64,000 nt of DNA from Proteobacteria bacterium ST_bin11 (lineage in GTDB: Bacteria > Pseudomonadota > Gammaproteobacteria > Methylococcales > Methylomonadaceae), in the NCBI GenBank assembly GCA_002083615.1, contig MSXO01000051.1:24731-88730 (forward strand). The letters run 5' to 3'. How positions within the stretch are numbered: position 1 is the first letter of the stretch; each line of letters starts with the position of its first letter. The position numbers and the translations under genes were made by a program. This document shows, in pieces, positions 7,047-14,617 of this stretch. The notes beneath the pieces are model-generated. The model saw only the letters and a list, made by a program, of their open reading frames with translations, ran no database searches and was not told the DNA's origin.

Positions 7047-9014
7047 ATGTTAATCGAAAACTCGTCACTGTCCGATGCGGCTTTCAGGGATCCTGCGGCG
7101 CTGACCGGTGCCAAGCCGTTAAACCTGGATACCGCAATTGCCAACGCCAAAGCGGCCTTGCTGAACTTACAAAATCCAGACGGCTACTGGGTATTCGAGC
7201 TGGAAGCCGATTGCACCATCCCCGCCGAATACATTCTGATGATGCACTTCCTGGCCGAGATCGACACGTCGCTGCAGACCAAAATTGCCAATTTCTTGCG
7301 CAGTCGAGTCAGTTCGGATGGCAGTTACCCCTTATACAAAGGTGGTCCGGGCGACCTTAGCTGCACGGTGAAGGTCTATTACGCCTTAAAAATGGCCGGT
7401 GATAGCCTGGATGCACCTCATATGCTTAAAGCCCGCGATTGGATACTGATGCGGGGCGGGGCGGCCAAGGCCAACGTGTTTACCCGCATCATGCTGGCGA
7501 TGTTCGAACAAATCCCTTGGCGCGGCGTACCGTTTATCCCAGTGGAAATCATGCTATTGCCAAAGTGGTTTCCGTTTCACATCGACAAAGTGTCTTATTG
7601 GTCGCGAACGGTGATGGTCCCGTTGTCTATTCTCTGCACCTATCAGGTCAAAGCCCGCAATCCACTGAATATCCAAATTGCCGAGTTGTTTCTGACCCCA
7701 GCGGATCAGGAAATCCAGTATTTTTCCCATGTCAAAACCCCGCTGGGCAAAGCGATTTTATTACTGGATCGTCTCGGTCGATTGCTGGAGCCCTCAGTGC
7801 CCCGATTTATCCGCCGCAAGGCTACGGCCAAAGCTGCGGACTGGTTCATGGCCCGTCTGAACGGTGCCGGCGGGTTGGGCGCAATATTTACAGCGATGGT
7901 CAATGCTTACGAGGCCATGGATTATCTGGGTATTCCGGCGGACAACGCCCAACGGCAAATCGCCAGAGCGGCCATCGATAAATTACTGGTGGTGCAAGAG
8001 GATATGGCCTACTGTCAGCCTTGCGTATCGCCGATCTGGGATACCGGTTTAGCCGTGCTGGCGTTGCAGGAAGTCGATAGCCAGACGGACGATCAGCACA
8101 GCCGTCAAGCCACACAAGCGGCGTTACGCTGGTTGGCGAGCAAACAGTTGCGCGACGAACCGGGCGACTGGCGCAGGAAGCGTCCTAACTTACCTGGCGG
8201 CGGCTGGGCTTTTCAGTTCGGCAACAGCCATTATCCCGATGTCGACGATACTGCCGTGGTGGCCTACGCGATGTTGCAAGCCGACACCCCCGACTTTGCC
8301 GAGAATATTCAGCGTGCCGCAACCTGGATAGCCGGCATGCAATCGCGCAACGGCGGCTACGGCGCTTTCGATGCCGACAACGATCATTACTATTTAAATC
8401 AAATTCCATTTGCCGACCACGGTGCGCTGTTGGACCCGCCAACGGCTGATGTGAGTGCGCGTTGCATCATGCTGTTGGGTAAGCTGGACAAACAAGCACC
8501 CACGCACCGCCGGGTTATCGAACGATGTGTCGCTTATTTACGCGCCGAGCAAGAAGCCGACGGTTCCTGGTTCGGGCGTTGGGGCACCAATTACATTTAC
8601 GGCACCTGGTCGGTATTGCTGGGTTTTGCCGCAGTCGGTATTGCGGCGGATGATGCGAGTGTGAAGCGAGCGGCGATTTGGTTGAAATCCAAACAACGCG
8701 CCGATGGCGGCTGGGGCGAGGGCAATCTGGGGTACCACGATCCGAAGATTCGCGGCGAATTTGACGTCAGTACCGCATTTCATACCGCCTTGGCCGTCAT
8801 GGCCTTGCTGGCCGCCAATGAAACGGCCAGTCCGGCGGTGACCGGTGGCGTGCGCTATTTGTTAAGACAGCAACAGGCCGACGGTTTCTGGCGGGACGAC
8901 TGTTTCAATGCACCGGGTTTTCCAAAGTTTTTCTATCTGAAATACCACGGCTACGACAAGTTCTTTCCGTTATGGGCGCTCGGTCGCTATCGTAACGCGC
9001 GGCGCGCAATTTAA
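7047..9014 (+). CDS. shc: Squalene-hopene cyclase
   Basis: Cyclises squalene to hopene/hopanol, the committed step of hopanoid synthesis, at the inner membrane. The 655-residue length is normal for the family. The catalytic DXDD motif is present as DVDD (residues 398-401). QW-type repeats are visible, for example LLNLQNPDGYWVFELEADC near the N-terminus, QEADGSWFGRWGTNYIYGT, and KSKQRADGGWGEGN and RQQQADGFWRDD near the C-terminus. It is monocistronic here: no other hopanoid gene (hpn) adjoins. It is divergent from Crp/Fnr paralogue 2; two operator-like palindromes and an intrinsic terminator lie in its leader, so expression may be stress-controlled. Confidence 0.97.
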   Translation: MLIENSSLSDAAFRDPAALTGAKPLNLDTAIANAKAALLNLQNPDGYWVFELEADCTIPAEYILMMHFLAEIDTSLQTKIANFLRSRVSSDGSYPLYKGGPGDLSCTVKVYYALKMAGDSLDAPHMLKARDWILMRGGAAKANVFTRIMLAMFEQIPWRGVPFIPVEIMLLPKWFPFHIDKVSYWSRTVMVPLSILCTYQVKARNPLNIQIAELFLTPADQEIQYFSHVKTPLGKAILLLDRLGRLLEPSVPRFIRRKATAKAADWFMARLNGAGGLGAIFTAMVNAYEAMDYLGIPADNAQRQIARAAIDKLLVVQEDMAYCQPCVSPIWDTGLAVLALQEVDSQTDDQHSRQATQAALRWLASKQLRDEPGDWRRKRPNLPGGGWAFQFGNSHYPDVDDTAVVAYAMLQADTPDFAENIQRAATWIAGMQSRNGGYGAFDADNDHYYLNQIPFADHGALLDPPTADVSARCIMLLGKLDKQAPTHRRVIERCVAYLRAEQEADGSWFGRWGTNYIYGTWSVLLGFAAVGIAADDASVKRAAIWLKSKQRADGGWGEGNLGYHDPKIRGEFDVSTAFHTALAVMALLAANETASPAVTGGVRYLLRQQQADGFWRDDCFNAPGFPKFFYLKYHGYDKFFPLWALGRYRNARRAI

Positions 9015-9198
9015 AGCTATCTGGATGCTGTGAATCCCCCATCCCGACCTTCTCCCAGAGTGAGCAGGCGATTGTCGTCATTATTCCCTGCAGCAGAACA
9101 ATCCCTCTCCCTCAGGAGGGACGCAATGGCTAGCCGGCTTGGCAGCGTTTTATGATGGGCTGAATAGTGACGCTTTTTTATGTATCAGAGGGTCTCTT

Positions 9199-9558
9199 TT
9201 GTCATTTCCACGCGCAACCCGCACCACAGCCTTCATCGCCGGTCTGTCTTTTTCGGCACCGCTGACTTTACTGGTGATACTTAAATCCGCCAATCTGCTT
9301 AGTATTGGCGTCGACCACCCACGGGCCGTGGCATTTTTTCTCATCTATTGGCTTATCACCGTGCCGGTATTTGTGCTTGACGTGCGGAGCTTTCTGCCCA
9401 AACAACTGAAAACCCGAATTCCGCTGGTGTATTTTCCCACCGACCGAGCGGGCGTCGCGTTTCTGTTCACCGTGTTCGGCAGAATCTTGGTTTGGCTGTT
9501 AGGTGGAGCGACCGGCGTCGGTTTAATGTTGCCTCTCTGGTATGTTCTGCAGAATTGA
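9199..9558 (+). CDS. Small integral membrane protein, unknown
   Basis: About 119 residues with three hydrophobic segments (FIAGLSFSAPLTLLVIL, AVAFFLIYWLITVPVFVLDV, VAFLFTVFGRILVWLLGG and a following stretch). I know no family. The frame is open from 9139, but I prefer the TTG at 9199 because an AGAGGG ribosome site lies six bases upstream; no ATG exists in this frame. It starts about 180 bp after shc on the same strand, so co-transcription is possible. Confidence 0.5.
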   Translation: MSFPRATRTTAFIAGLSFSAPLTLLVILKSANLLSIGVDHPRAVAFFLIYWLITVPVFVLDVRSFLPKQLKTRIPLVYFPTDRAGVAFLFTVFGRILVWLLGGATGVGLMLPLWYVLQN

Positions 9559-9616
9559 TGAGCTAGAGCGCCGAAGGCCTAGACTACACAGTCAATTCAA
9601 ACGCTGAAAAATTACG

Positions 9617-9637
9617 AAAAGCCTCAGGGGGGCTTTT
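9617..9637 (+). terminator. Weak terminator-like hairpin
   Basis: AAAAGCC / GGCTTTT around TCAGGGG, between convergent genes (membrane protein and RlpA). The stem is short and could serve both directions. Confidence 0.4.
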
Positions 9638-9670
9638 ACGTCCCTATCCGCTCGATGCTGAATAGGCTAC

Positions 9671-10162
9671 CTAAGGCTTTGCTGCGCGTTTGGCTTTGGC
9701 GGTTTTGTGGCGGGTTTTCTTGATTGATTTGGTCTCGATTTTGACCTGTACCGTGCCGTCATCTTTCATGTCCAGCTTGTTCGCTGCGCCGCTGGAAAGG
9801 TCTATGGCTCGGTCTTCTTTGGCCGCAGGTCCTCTGTCGTTTATCGTTACTTCGACTTTTTTACCGTTATCCAGATTGGTTACGTTCGCTTTGGTGCCCA
9901 TAGGCAAACTCGGATGCGCGGCGGTGAGTTTTTTCTGATCGAAGGTCTCGCCGCTGGCGGTCTCCTGACCATGGAAGCCGGGTCCATACCAGGATGCTTC
10001 GCCGACTTCTTTGTGCGTCGCTGCCTTGGGAAGGCTGGCTTGCTCTGGCGATGGCTGCTGATTTTGCTCGCTGGGGCGATCCGAACGGCAGCCGCTGCTG
10101 CCGGTCAATAATCCCATCAGTAAGACACTGATAATTCTCGATAGTCTGCGGCGAGTGCTCAT
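9671..10162 (-). CDS. rlpA: RlpA-like septal/cell-wall lipoprotein (double-psi beta-barrel)
   Basis: A 163-residue lipoprotein: signal ending GLLTGSSGC, a Gln/Pro-rich linker, then the RlpA core GEASWYGPGFHGQETASG, TAAHPSLPMGTKANVTN and the active-site-like INDRGP, and a Lys/Ala-rich basic tail. RlpA proteins act on peptidoglycan strands lacking stem peptides. The C-terminal SPOR domain of E. coli RlpA is absent, so septal targeting is not assured, and the gene symbol is used only for the core domain. AGGAG lies seven bases before the ATG. Palindrome-like sites lie 53 and about 95 bp upstream. Confidence 0.85.
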   Translation of the reverse strand: MSTRRRLSRIISVLLMGLLTGSSGCRSDRPSEQNQQPSPEQASLPKAATHKEVGEASWYGPGFHGQETASGETFDQKKLTAAHPSLPMGTKANVTNLDNGKKVEVTINDRGPAAKEDRAIDLSSGAANKLDMKDDGTVQVKIETKSIKKTRHKTAKAKRAAKP

Positions 10163-10214
10163 GGTCGTTCTCCTGCTGGTCTGCAGGGCAAGCTTGCGCG
10201 CATTCGGACCGCGA

Positions 10215-10233
10215 GTCTGTTCGCTATCACACC
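10215..10233. promoter_or_regulatory. Possible Crp/Fnr-paralogue operator, degenerate copy
   Basis: GTCTGTTCGCTATCACACC. On the minus strand it reads GATAGCGAACAGAC, matching one half of the consensus; the other half is poor. It is 53 bp upstream of the rlpA-like start. Confidence 0.35.
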
Positions 10234-10255
10234 GAGTTTCTGTCCGGTGCCCGCC

Positions 10256-10276
10256 CTATGTGACCTTGCGTACATA
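10256..10276. promoter_or_regulatory. Possible Crp/Fnr-paralogue operator, degenerate copy
   Basis: Outer arms CTATGT and ACATA with a TTGCGT core. It is about 77 bp upstream of the start of the small RR-rich protein at 10353. Confidence 0.4.
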
Positions 10277-10352
10277 CGCCGTCAAGCGGCAAGGAGACAA
10301 TCGTTACTTATTATGAAGCCGCATGATCAACCCCCAGAGGACTAAGTAAGTT

Positions 10353-10661
10353 ATGAGCGCGCACGAATTGCGAGCACAAGCGCGCCGCTCGGTGCAAACC
10401 CGACGTGTAAGCGATAGACGCCAGTTTGCCTATCCATTTGGTTCGCCGGAATGGCTCGAAAATATCCAAAACACCTATGCAGCTTGGCCAAAAGCCGAGC
10501 GTCGTAATCATATTCGCCGGATGGAAGATAGGCGCACGGCTGATCGGCGTCACGCACAGGCGTCAGAACAGCAGCGTGCCGGACGAAAATATTCTCGGAT
10601 CGTGCTCACGAGCGAAGAGCGCCAACTCATTCAAAGCTTGTATTTGTCTGACAGTCACTAG
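10353..10661 (+). CDS. Small arginine-rich protein with RR-x-x-DRR repeats, unknown
   Basis: A 102-residue soluble protein with unusual spaced basic repeats: RRSVQTRRVSDRRQF near the start and RRMEDRRTADRRH in the middle, then a C-terminal LTSEERQLIQSLY. The RRxxDRR spacing recalls the basic motifs before PilZ or signalling domains, but no such domain follows. An ATG with only a weak upstream purine stretch is used. It is convergent with the orphan PAS gene, 12 bp apart. No function assigned. Confidence 0.6.
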   Translation: MSAHELRAQARRSVQTRRVSDRRQFAYPFGSPEWLENIQNTYAAWPKAERRNHIRRMEDRRTADRRHAQASEQQRAGRKYSRIVLTSEERQLIQSLYLSDSH

Positions 10662-10673
10662 CAAGCCGGCGCG

Positions 10674-11222
10674 TCAGGATTGAACCATTTCGGTAATAGA
10701 GATCAGTAGCGCCGGCGCCTCGCCCAGTTCCCGATATTGGCAATCCAGATGTGCGGTGAACAGGATTCTATCCGGGCGGGTCAGGGTGAGAGCCAGCGCC
10801 AGTTTCTCGGTTGCGATTAAATCCATCATGTTGCGGAATTGCAGAGACCAACGCTCGCGGTGTTCTAAGGCTACAAACGCCGAGAACGGCAACTTAGCGG
10901 ACGCATCGGGGGCAATACCCAGTAAAGCCGCGCCGGTCAGATTAATTTCCGCAATGCGTTCTGCGGAATCGAGGACGATATAGCCGGCGGGTGCAAAGTC
11001 GTATAAGTCCCGGTAGCGGTCTCTCGCTTCAGCCAAGGCGGTGTGATTGCGCTGCAACTCTTCGTTTTGCATTTCCAGCTCGATCTTGTGGACTAGCAGT
11101 TCATGCAACAGCATTTCCGCCGGATTCGTGCGCATTTCCTCCGGCGATATGCTTGCCACCATGGCTTCGGCTTTCTCTCTTAACGACTTACGTCGCTCGA
11201 TTCCATCCCATTTTTGGTTCAT
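10674..11222 (-). CDS. Orphan PAS-domain protein
   Basis: A 182-residue protein: a basic N-terminus with GIERRKSLREKAEAM, the helical module MLLHELLVHKIELEMQNEELQ, then one PAS domain (RYRDLYDFAPAGYIVL to the end). It has no output domain, so it could act as an adaptor or heterodimer partner. The helical module and PAS start are nearly the same as in the GGDEF-EAL protein at 3561 and the hybrid kinase at 14618. I start at the ATG at 11222 (GGAG upstream) rather than at the far end of the open frame (11432), which lacks family similarity and contains an operator-like site. Confidence 0.8.
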   Translation of the reverse strand: MNQKWDGIERRKSLREKAEAMVASISPEEMRTNPAEMLLHELLVHKIELEMQNEELQRNHTALAEARDRYRDLYDFAPAGYIVLDSAERIAEINLTGAALLGIAPDASAKLPFSAFVALEHRERWSLQFRNMMDLIATEKLALALTLTRPDRILFTAHLDCQYRELGEAPALLISITEMVQS

Positions 11223-11397
11223 GCCTTGGTTTCTCCAGGTCGAGTAGGTGACGAATGATGTGCTTAGTAACCAAAAAAGATTAGCGTCGGTTGTACCTGG
11301 CTGCTTCGATTGGCATGAATGGCAGCAGCGCCTGTCTATTCGCTGCGGCTGGGCAAAGCGGCGGAACGGAGTGTGCCGAGAAACCGGTCGGATTGGC

Positions 11398-11420
11398 TTA
11401 TGTACGCTAACGAACTGTGT
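11398..11420. promoter_or_regulatory. Possible Crp/Fnr-paralogue operator, copy 6
   Basis: TTATGTACGCTAACGAACTG, with one good half-site (TGTACGCTAACG) and a weaker second. It is in the divergent gap between the orphan PAS gene and the DUF4398 lipoprotein, about 180 bp from each start. Confidence 0.45.
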
Positions 11421-11604
11421 TTCAGCGCCCAAAAGGGTTTAATCGCTGGCAACGGTTTTCCAACCCCCGACCGGTTCATCCTACCACCCGCTCAGGTCTG
11501 GGACATGAATATTTCAATAGGCGAATCGCTAGCCAGCCGCACAGGCCCTGCCTGAAAACTCGGTTAGCGACGCCATTCGATGTTTAACCCACAGGACAAA
11601 AATC

Positions 11605-11991
11605 ATGAAAAAAAATACATCCCCCGGCTCGTTTCGGATGATCCAAGGCCTCAGCCTGGTCGTGGTGTTGCTGGCTGCCGGTTGCGCGAGCATTCCGGCA
11701 CCGACCGAACAAATTGCGGTTTCCAAAGCAGCGGTCGATAGTGCCAGCAGCGCCGGCGGCAACGAATTTGCCCCGGCTGCCCTGCGATCGGCTATGGAAA
11801 AAATGGATGCCGCCGAACGCGCCATGACCCGCGAAGAGTATTTAGTGGCCCGTCAGCTAGCCGAACAAGCCCAGGTCGATGCCCAACTCGCGGCGTCCAC
11901 TGCCCGTTCCGTCAAAGCGCAGAAAGCCGCCGGCGCCCTGCAGGAAGGCAATCGTGTGTTACGCGACGAACTCAATCGCGTCACCAAATAA
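11605..11991 (+). CDS. DUF4398 lipoprotein
   Basis: A 128-residue lipoprotein: signal ending VVVLLAAGC (Cys about 27), followed by the DUF4398 pattern (IAVSKAAVDSASSAGGNEFAPAALRSAMEKM, then REEYLVARQLAEQAQVDAQLA), mostly helical. DUF4398 proteins are often encoded beside OmpA-like lipoproteins, as here: the next gene starts 18 bp downstream. An envelope-integrity role is inferred from the pairing only. Confidence 0.85.
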   Translation: MKKNTSPGSFRMIQGLSLVVVLLAAGCASIPAPTEQIAVSKAAVDSASSAGGNEFAPAALRSAMEKMDAAERAMTREEYLVARQLAEQAQVDAQLAASTARSVKAQKAAGALQEGNRVLRDELNRVTK

Positions 11992-12009
11992 TTCAAAATG
12001 GAGTCCATT

Positions 12010-12894
12010 ATGCAAACCTATCGCTATTTTTCCCTGACCCTAATTGCTGCGGCGGTTGCCGCCGGTTGCAGCGCCGTACCCAACACTTCGCTGATTGATG
12101 CGCACAACAGCTATAACAGTGCCCGGATCAGTCCTGACGTCAGCACCTTGGCGGAATTGGAGCTGAAGCAGGCGGCGGATACCCTGAAAAAAGCCGACGA
12201 CGCCTACGCACTGGATGACGAGGACGATAATGTCACCCATCTGGCTTACGTGGCTAAGCAGCAGGTGGCCATCGCGCATGTCACCGCTTCCCGCAAGGTG
12301 GCGGAAGTCGCAGTGACCAATGCGGGGGCCAGACGCAGCCAAGTGCGGCTTGATGCGCGAACCGCCGAAGCCGATGCGGCGAAGCGGCAAGCGGCGGCCA
12401 CCCAACTCACTGTCGACCGACAAGCGACCGAATTGGTCATGGCCGGTGTCAACAGCGAACGCGACGAAGCCTTGATTGCGCAGCAAAACATCTTAATCAA
12501 CGAATTAAACGCTAAGAAGACTGCGCGTGGCTTGGTGATCACGTTAGCCGATGTGTTATTCCGTACCGACAAAGCCCAGTTGCAAGCCGGCGGTTTACGT
12601 AATGTCGACAAACTCAGCGATTTTCTCAAGCAATACCCGGATTATAAAGTCATGGTGGAAGGCTATACCGATAGCCGCGGCAGCGACGAGCACAATCAAG
12701 AATTATCTGACCGTCGCGCGTATTCGGTGCGGACAGCCCTGGTGGATGCGGGTGTGAATACCGATCGGGTGAGAACCCGCGGTTATGGCGAAGAATATCC
12801 GGTAGCGGGGAACGATACCTCGGCTAGTCGGCAGTTGAATCGCCGCGTGGAAATCATCTTATCCGATGCCAACGGCAATATCGCGGCTCGCTAA
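12010..12894 (+). CDS. OmpA-family lipoprotein with DUF4398-like N-terminus
   Basis: About 294 residues. Lipoprotein signal ending VAAGC, a helical Ala-rich N-terminal region similar to the preceding DUF4398 protein, then a C-terminal OmpA-like peptidoglycan-binding domain: ITLADVLFRTDKAQL, VEGYTDSRGSDEHNQELSDRRA and SRQLNRRVEI, with the Asp and Arg that bind diaminopimelate. I start at the ATG at 12010 with GGAG six bases upstream, not at the in-frame ATG at 11998. It forms an operon with the DUF4398 lipoprotein. It probably tethers the outer membrane to the wall. Confidence 0.9.
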   Translation: MQTYRYFSLTLIAAAVAAGCSAVPNTSLIDAHNSYNSARISPDVSTLAELELKQAADTLKKADDAYALDDEDDNVTHLAYVAKQQVAIAHVTASRKVAEVAVTNAGARRSQVRLDARTAEADAAKRQAAATQLTVDRQATELVMAGVNSERDEALIAQQNILINELNAKKTARGLVITLADVLFRTDKAQLQAGGLRNVDKLSDFLKQYPDYKVMVEGYTDSRGSDEHNQELSDRRAYSVRTALVDAGVNTDRVRTRGYGEEYPVAGNDTSASRQLNRRVEIILSDANGNIAAR

Positions 12895-13350
12895 ACCTTC
12901 ACTAAAGGGCAACGCCCGGCAGACCAAGGGCCTGCCGGGTGATGGCTCACGATGGGGTGAGGGGGATTGAACTTGACGGCCTGGTGTCCTGGCCTCCACG
13001 TTTGTCTATCCCGCCCGCGCGGATTGTCCCGCTTCGCAGCGCATACTGACGACCGGCGCAGCAATAATCAAAGCTCAACATGAACCAGACGGCGCGGTGT
13101 CATCTCGGCAAAGCTTAACCGGAAGAGTAAGACGCCTCAGCCGAGATCTAAAAGTACGACGTTCCGGCAGGGATTGCCGGAGTCCAGGCGTCTCGGACGA
13201 CGCGAAGCCTGCCATTCCGGGTTGGCTCAGGCTTAACTGACGCCACCGGCAAAACAGTACATTGAATGGCTCGGCAGCCGCACGCTGTCTTTACCTAACC
13301 GGCGGGGCAAGTCTTTGAACCCTGTCATCACGCTTCTTGGAGTATCCCTT
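12895..13350. other. Intergenic region with hairpin and REP-like palindrome
   Basis: No gene seen. A GC-rich hairpin (CCCGGCAG / CTGCCGGG, 12915-12939) follows the OmpA gene without a T-tract. A REP-like sequence at about 13162-13222 contains CCGGCA-GGGAT-TGCCGG (13164-13180) and a second CCTGCCATTCCGG segment. The rest is unremarkable. Confidence 0.55.
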
Positions 13351-13764
13351 ATGAACAAACTCGATCGGGCCATGCTGTATGCCTGCTTGCTATTCACCGC
13401 CGCCGCGAATGCCGGCTCGTCCACCATTGACGAACAGAGCCAAGGCGATGTGAGCTTTATTAGCGGCGGTATCGGTAGCGAGGAGCGGGCGGCCTTGAAA
13501 AAAGTCAGGAATGACTACAACCTCAGCTTACTGTTTGCGCAGCAAGGCAGCGGCAAGTATGTTAGCGATGTAGCCGTTAGAATTGCTGACGGCAAACGCC
13601 ACAACGTGCTGGACAGCATCTCCCAAGGCCCCATCATTTTCGCCAAGCTCAAGCCGGGTCATTATCGGGTGAGTGCCGAGCATAACGGCCAGATCATTCG
13701 TAAAAACGTCACAGTGGACAGCAAGCAGCGCACGCCGCTTTCGTTTTCCTGGCCGGATCAATAA
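13351..13764 (+). CDS. Secreted carboxypeptidase-regulatory-like beta-sandwich protein
   Basis: A 137-residue exported protein. Signal peptide ends near ANAGSS, then a small all-beta domain: VSDVAVRIADG, GPIIFAKLKPGHYRVSAEHNGQIIRKNVTV, typical of the carboxypeptidase-regulatory-like (transthyretin-like) fold. No catalytic residues are expected. GGAG lies eight bases before the ATG at 13351; the frame is open further upstream but that would bury the signal. It is a stand-alone unit. Function unknown. Confidence 0.75.
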   Translation: MNKLDRAMLYACLLFTAAANAGSSTIDEQSQGDVSFISGGIGSEERAALKKVRNDYNLSLLFAQQGSGKYVSDVAVRIADGKRHNVLDSISQGPIIFAKLKPGHYRVSAEHNGQIIRKNVTVDSKQRTPLSFSWPDQ

Positions 13765-13919
13765 GTGAAGGCACATGGACGCACTATCCCAAGGGCAATC
13801 GACTATGAATGTCCGGTTTCTAAGGCCTGTGGAATTGCTGGCGGTTTCGGCGCGATGGTTCTATGCTTTGCAAGCCCCGTGTCTTGCGCCCCTACATCCA
13901 GGCGACTTGCGAGTGAACC

Positions 13920-14492
13920 ATGCAATGGTTAAATAGTTCGGCGCGTTACGGCATCGGCACCACAATGCTGCACTGGCTAATCCTGCTGTTATTTGTCGCG
14001 GTCTACGCCAGCATCGAACTACGCGAGTTTTTTCCCCGAGGCAGTGATCCGCGCGAGGCCCTGAAAACCTGGCATTTCATGCTGGGTCTTTGTCTACTCC
14101 TGGCCATTGGGCCGCGCTTGTGGTTCATGTTTCACGGCCGCTTTCCTGCCATCCAGCCGCAGCCGCCCCGCTGGCAAAAATTGTTGGCTCGCACCATGCA
14201 CCTCATGCTTTATACGCTGATGATAGTCATGCCATTGTCAGGATGGCTGTTACTCAGTGCGGAAGCCAAAGCTATCCCATTCTTCGGTTTGCAATTGCCG
14301 GCACTGATCGCTGAGAGTAAAAGCCTGGCGGCATTGCTAAAGCAATTTCACGAAACCATCGAGATAGCGGGATACTTTCTGCTGGGTTTGCACAGCGCGG
14401 CGGCGCTGTATCATCACTATTGGTTACGCGACAATACCTTGCGCCGGCTGTCGCTAAAGGGCGGCGCTACCGCAACCGATTTGCCGAAATAG
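13920..14492 (+). CDS. Cytochrome b561 family protein
   Basis: A 190-residue, four-TM di-haem b cytochrome. It resembles the bacterial CybB/YceJ family that moves electrons from superoxide or organic acids into the quinone pool. Candidate haem ligands are visible: His18 (TMLHW), His52 (KTWHFMLG), the HET and LHSAAALYHHYW histidines in the last helices. The start is the ATG at 13920 with GCGAG about 10 bases upstream. It stands alone and is convergent with the hybrid kinase. Confidence 0.88.
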   Translation: MQWLNSSARYGIGTTMLHWLILLLFVAVYASIELREFFPRGSDPREALKTWHFMLGLCLLLAIGPRLWFMFHGRFPAIQPQPPRWQKLLARTMHLMLYTLMIVMPLSGWLLLSAEAKAIPFFGLQLPALIAESKSLAALLKQFHETIEIAGYFLLGLHSAAALYHHYWLRDNTLRRLSLKGGATATDLPK

Positions 14493-14617
14493 CCGGAATG
14501 TTTGCACAGGCTGGTAACTGCCGCGCAGAGACTTTTAGATAGGGACGATCGAACGTTTAAGGCCGGCAAGGGCTAAAGCCTGAGCTCTTCTAGCGTTCGC
14601 ACCGCCAATCAAGCCCC

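Noticed and set aside
14584..14602. TCTAGCG sequence resembling the operator core
   Set aside because: It lies between two converging gene ends and lacks the outer arms.
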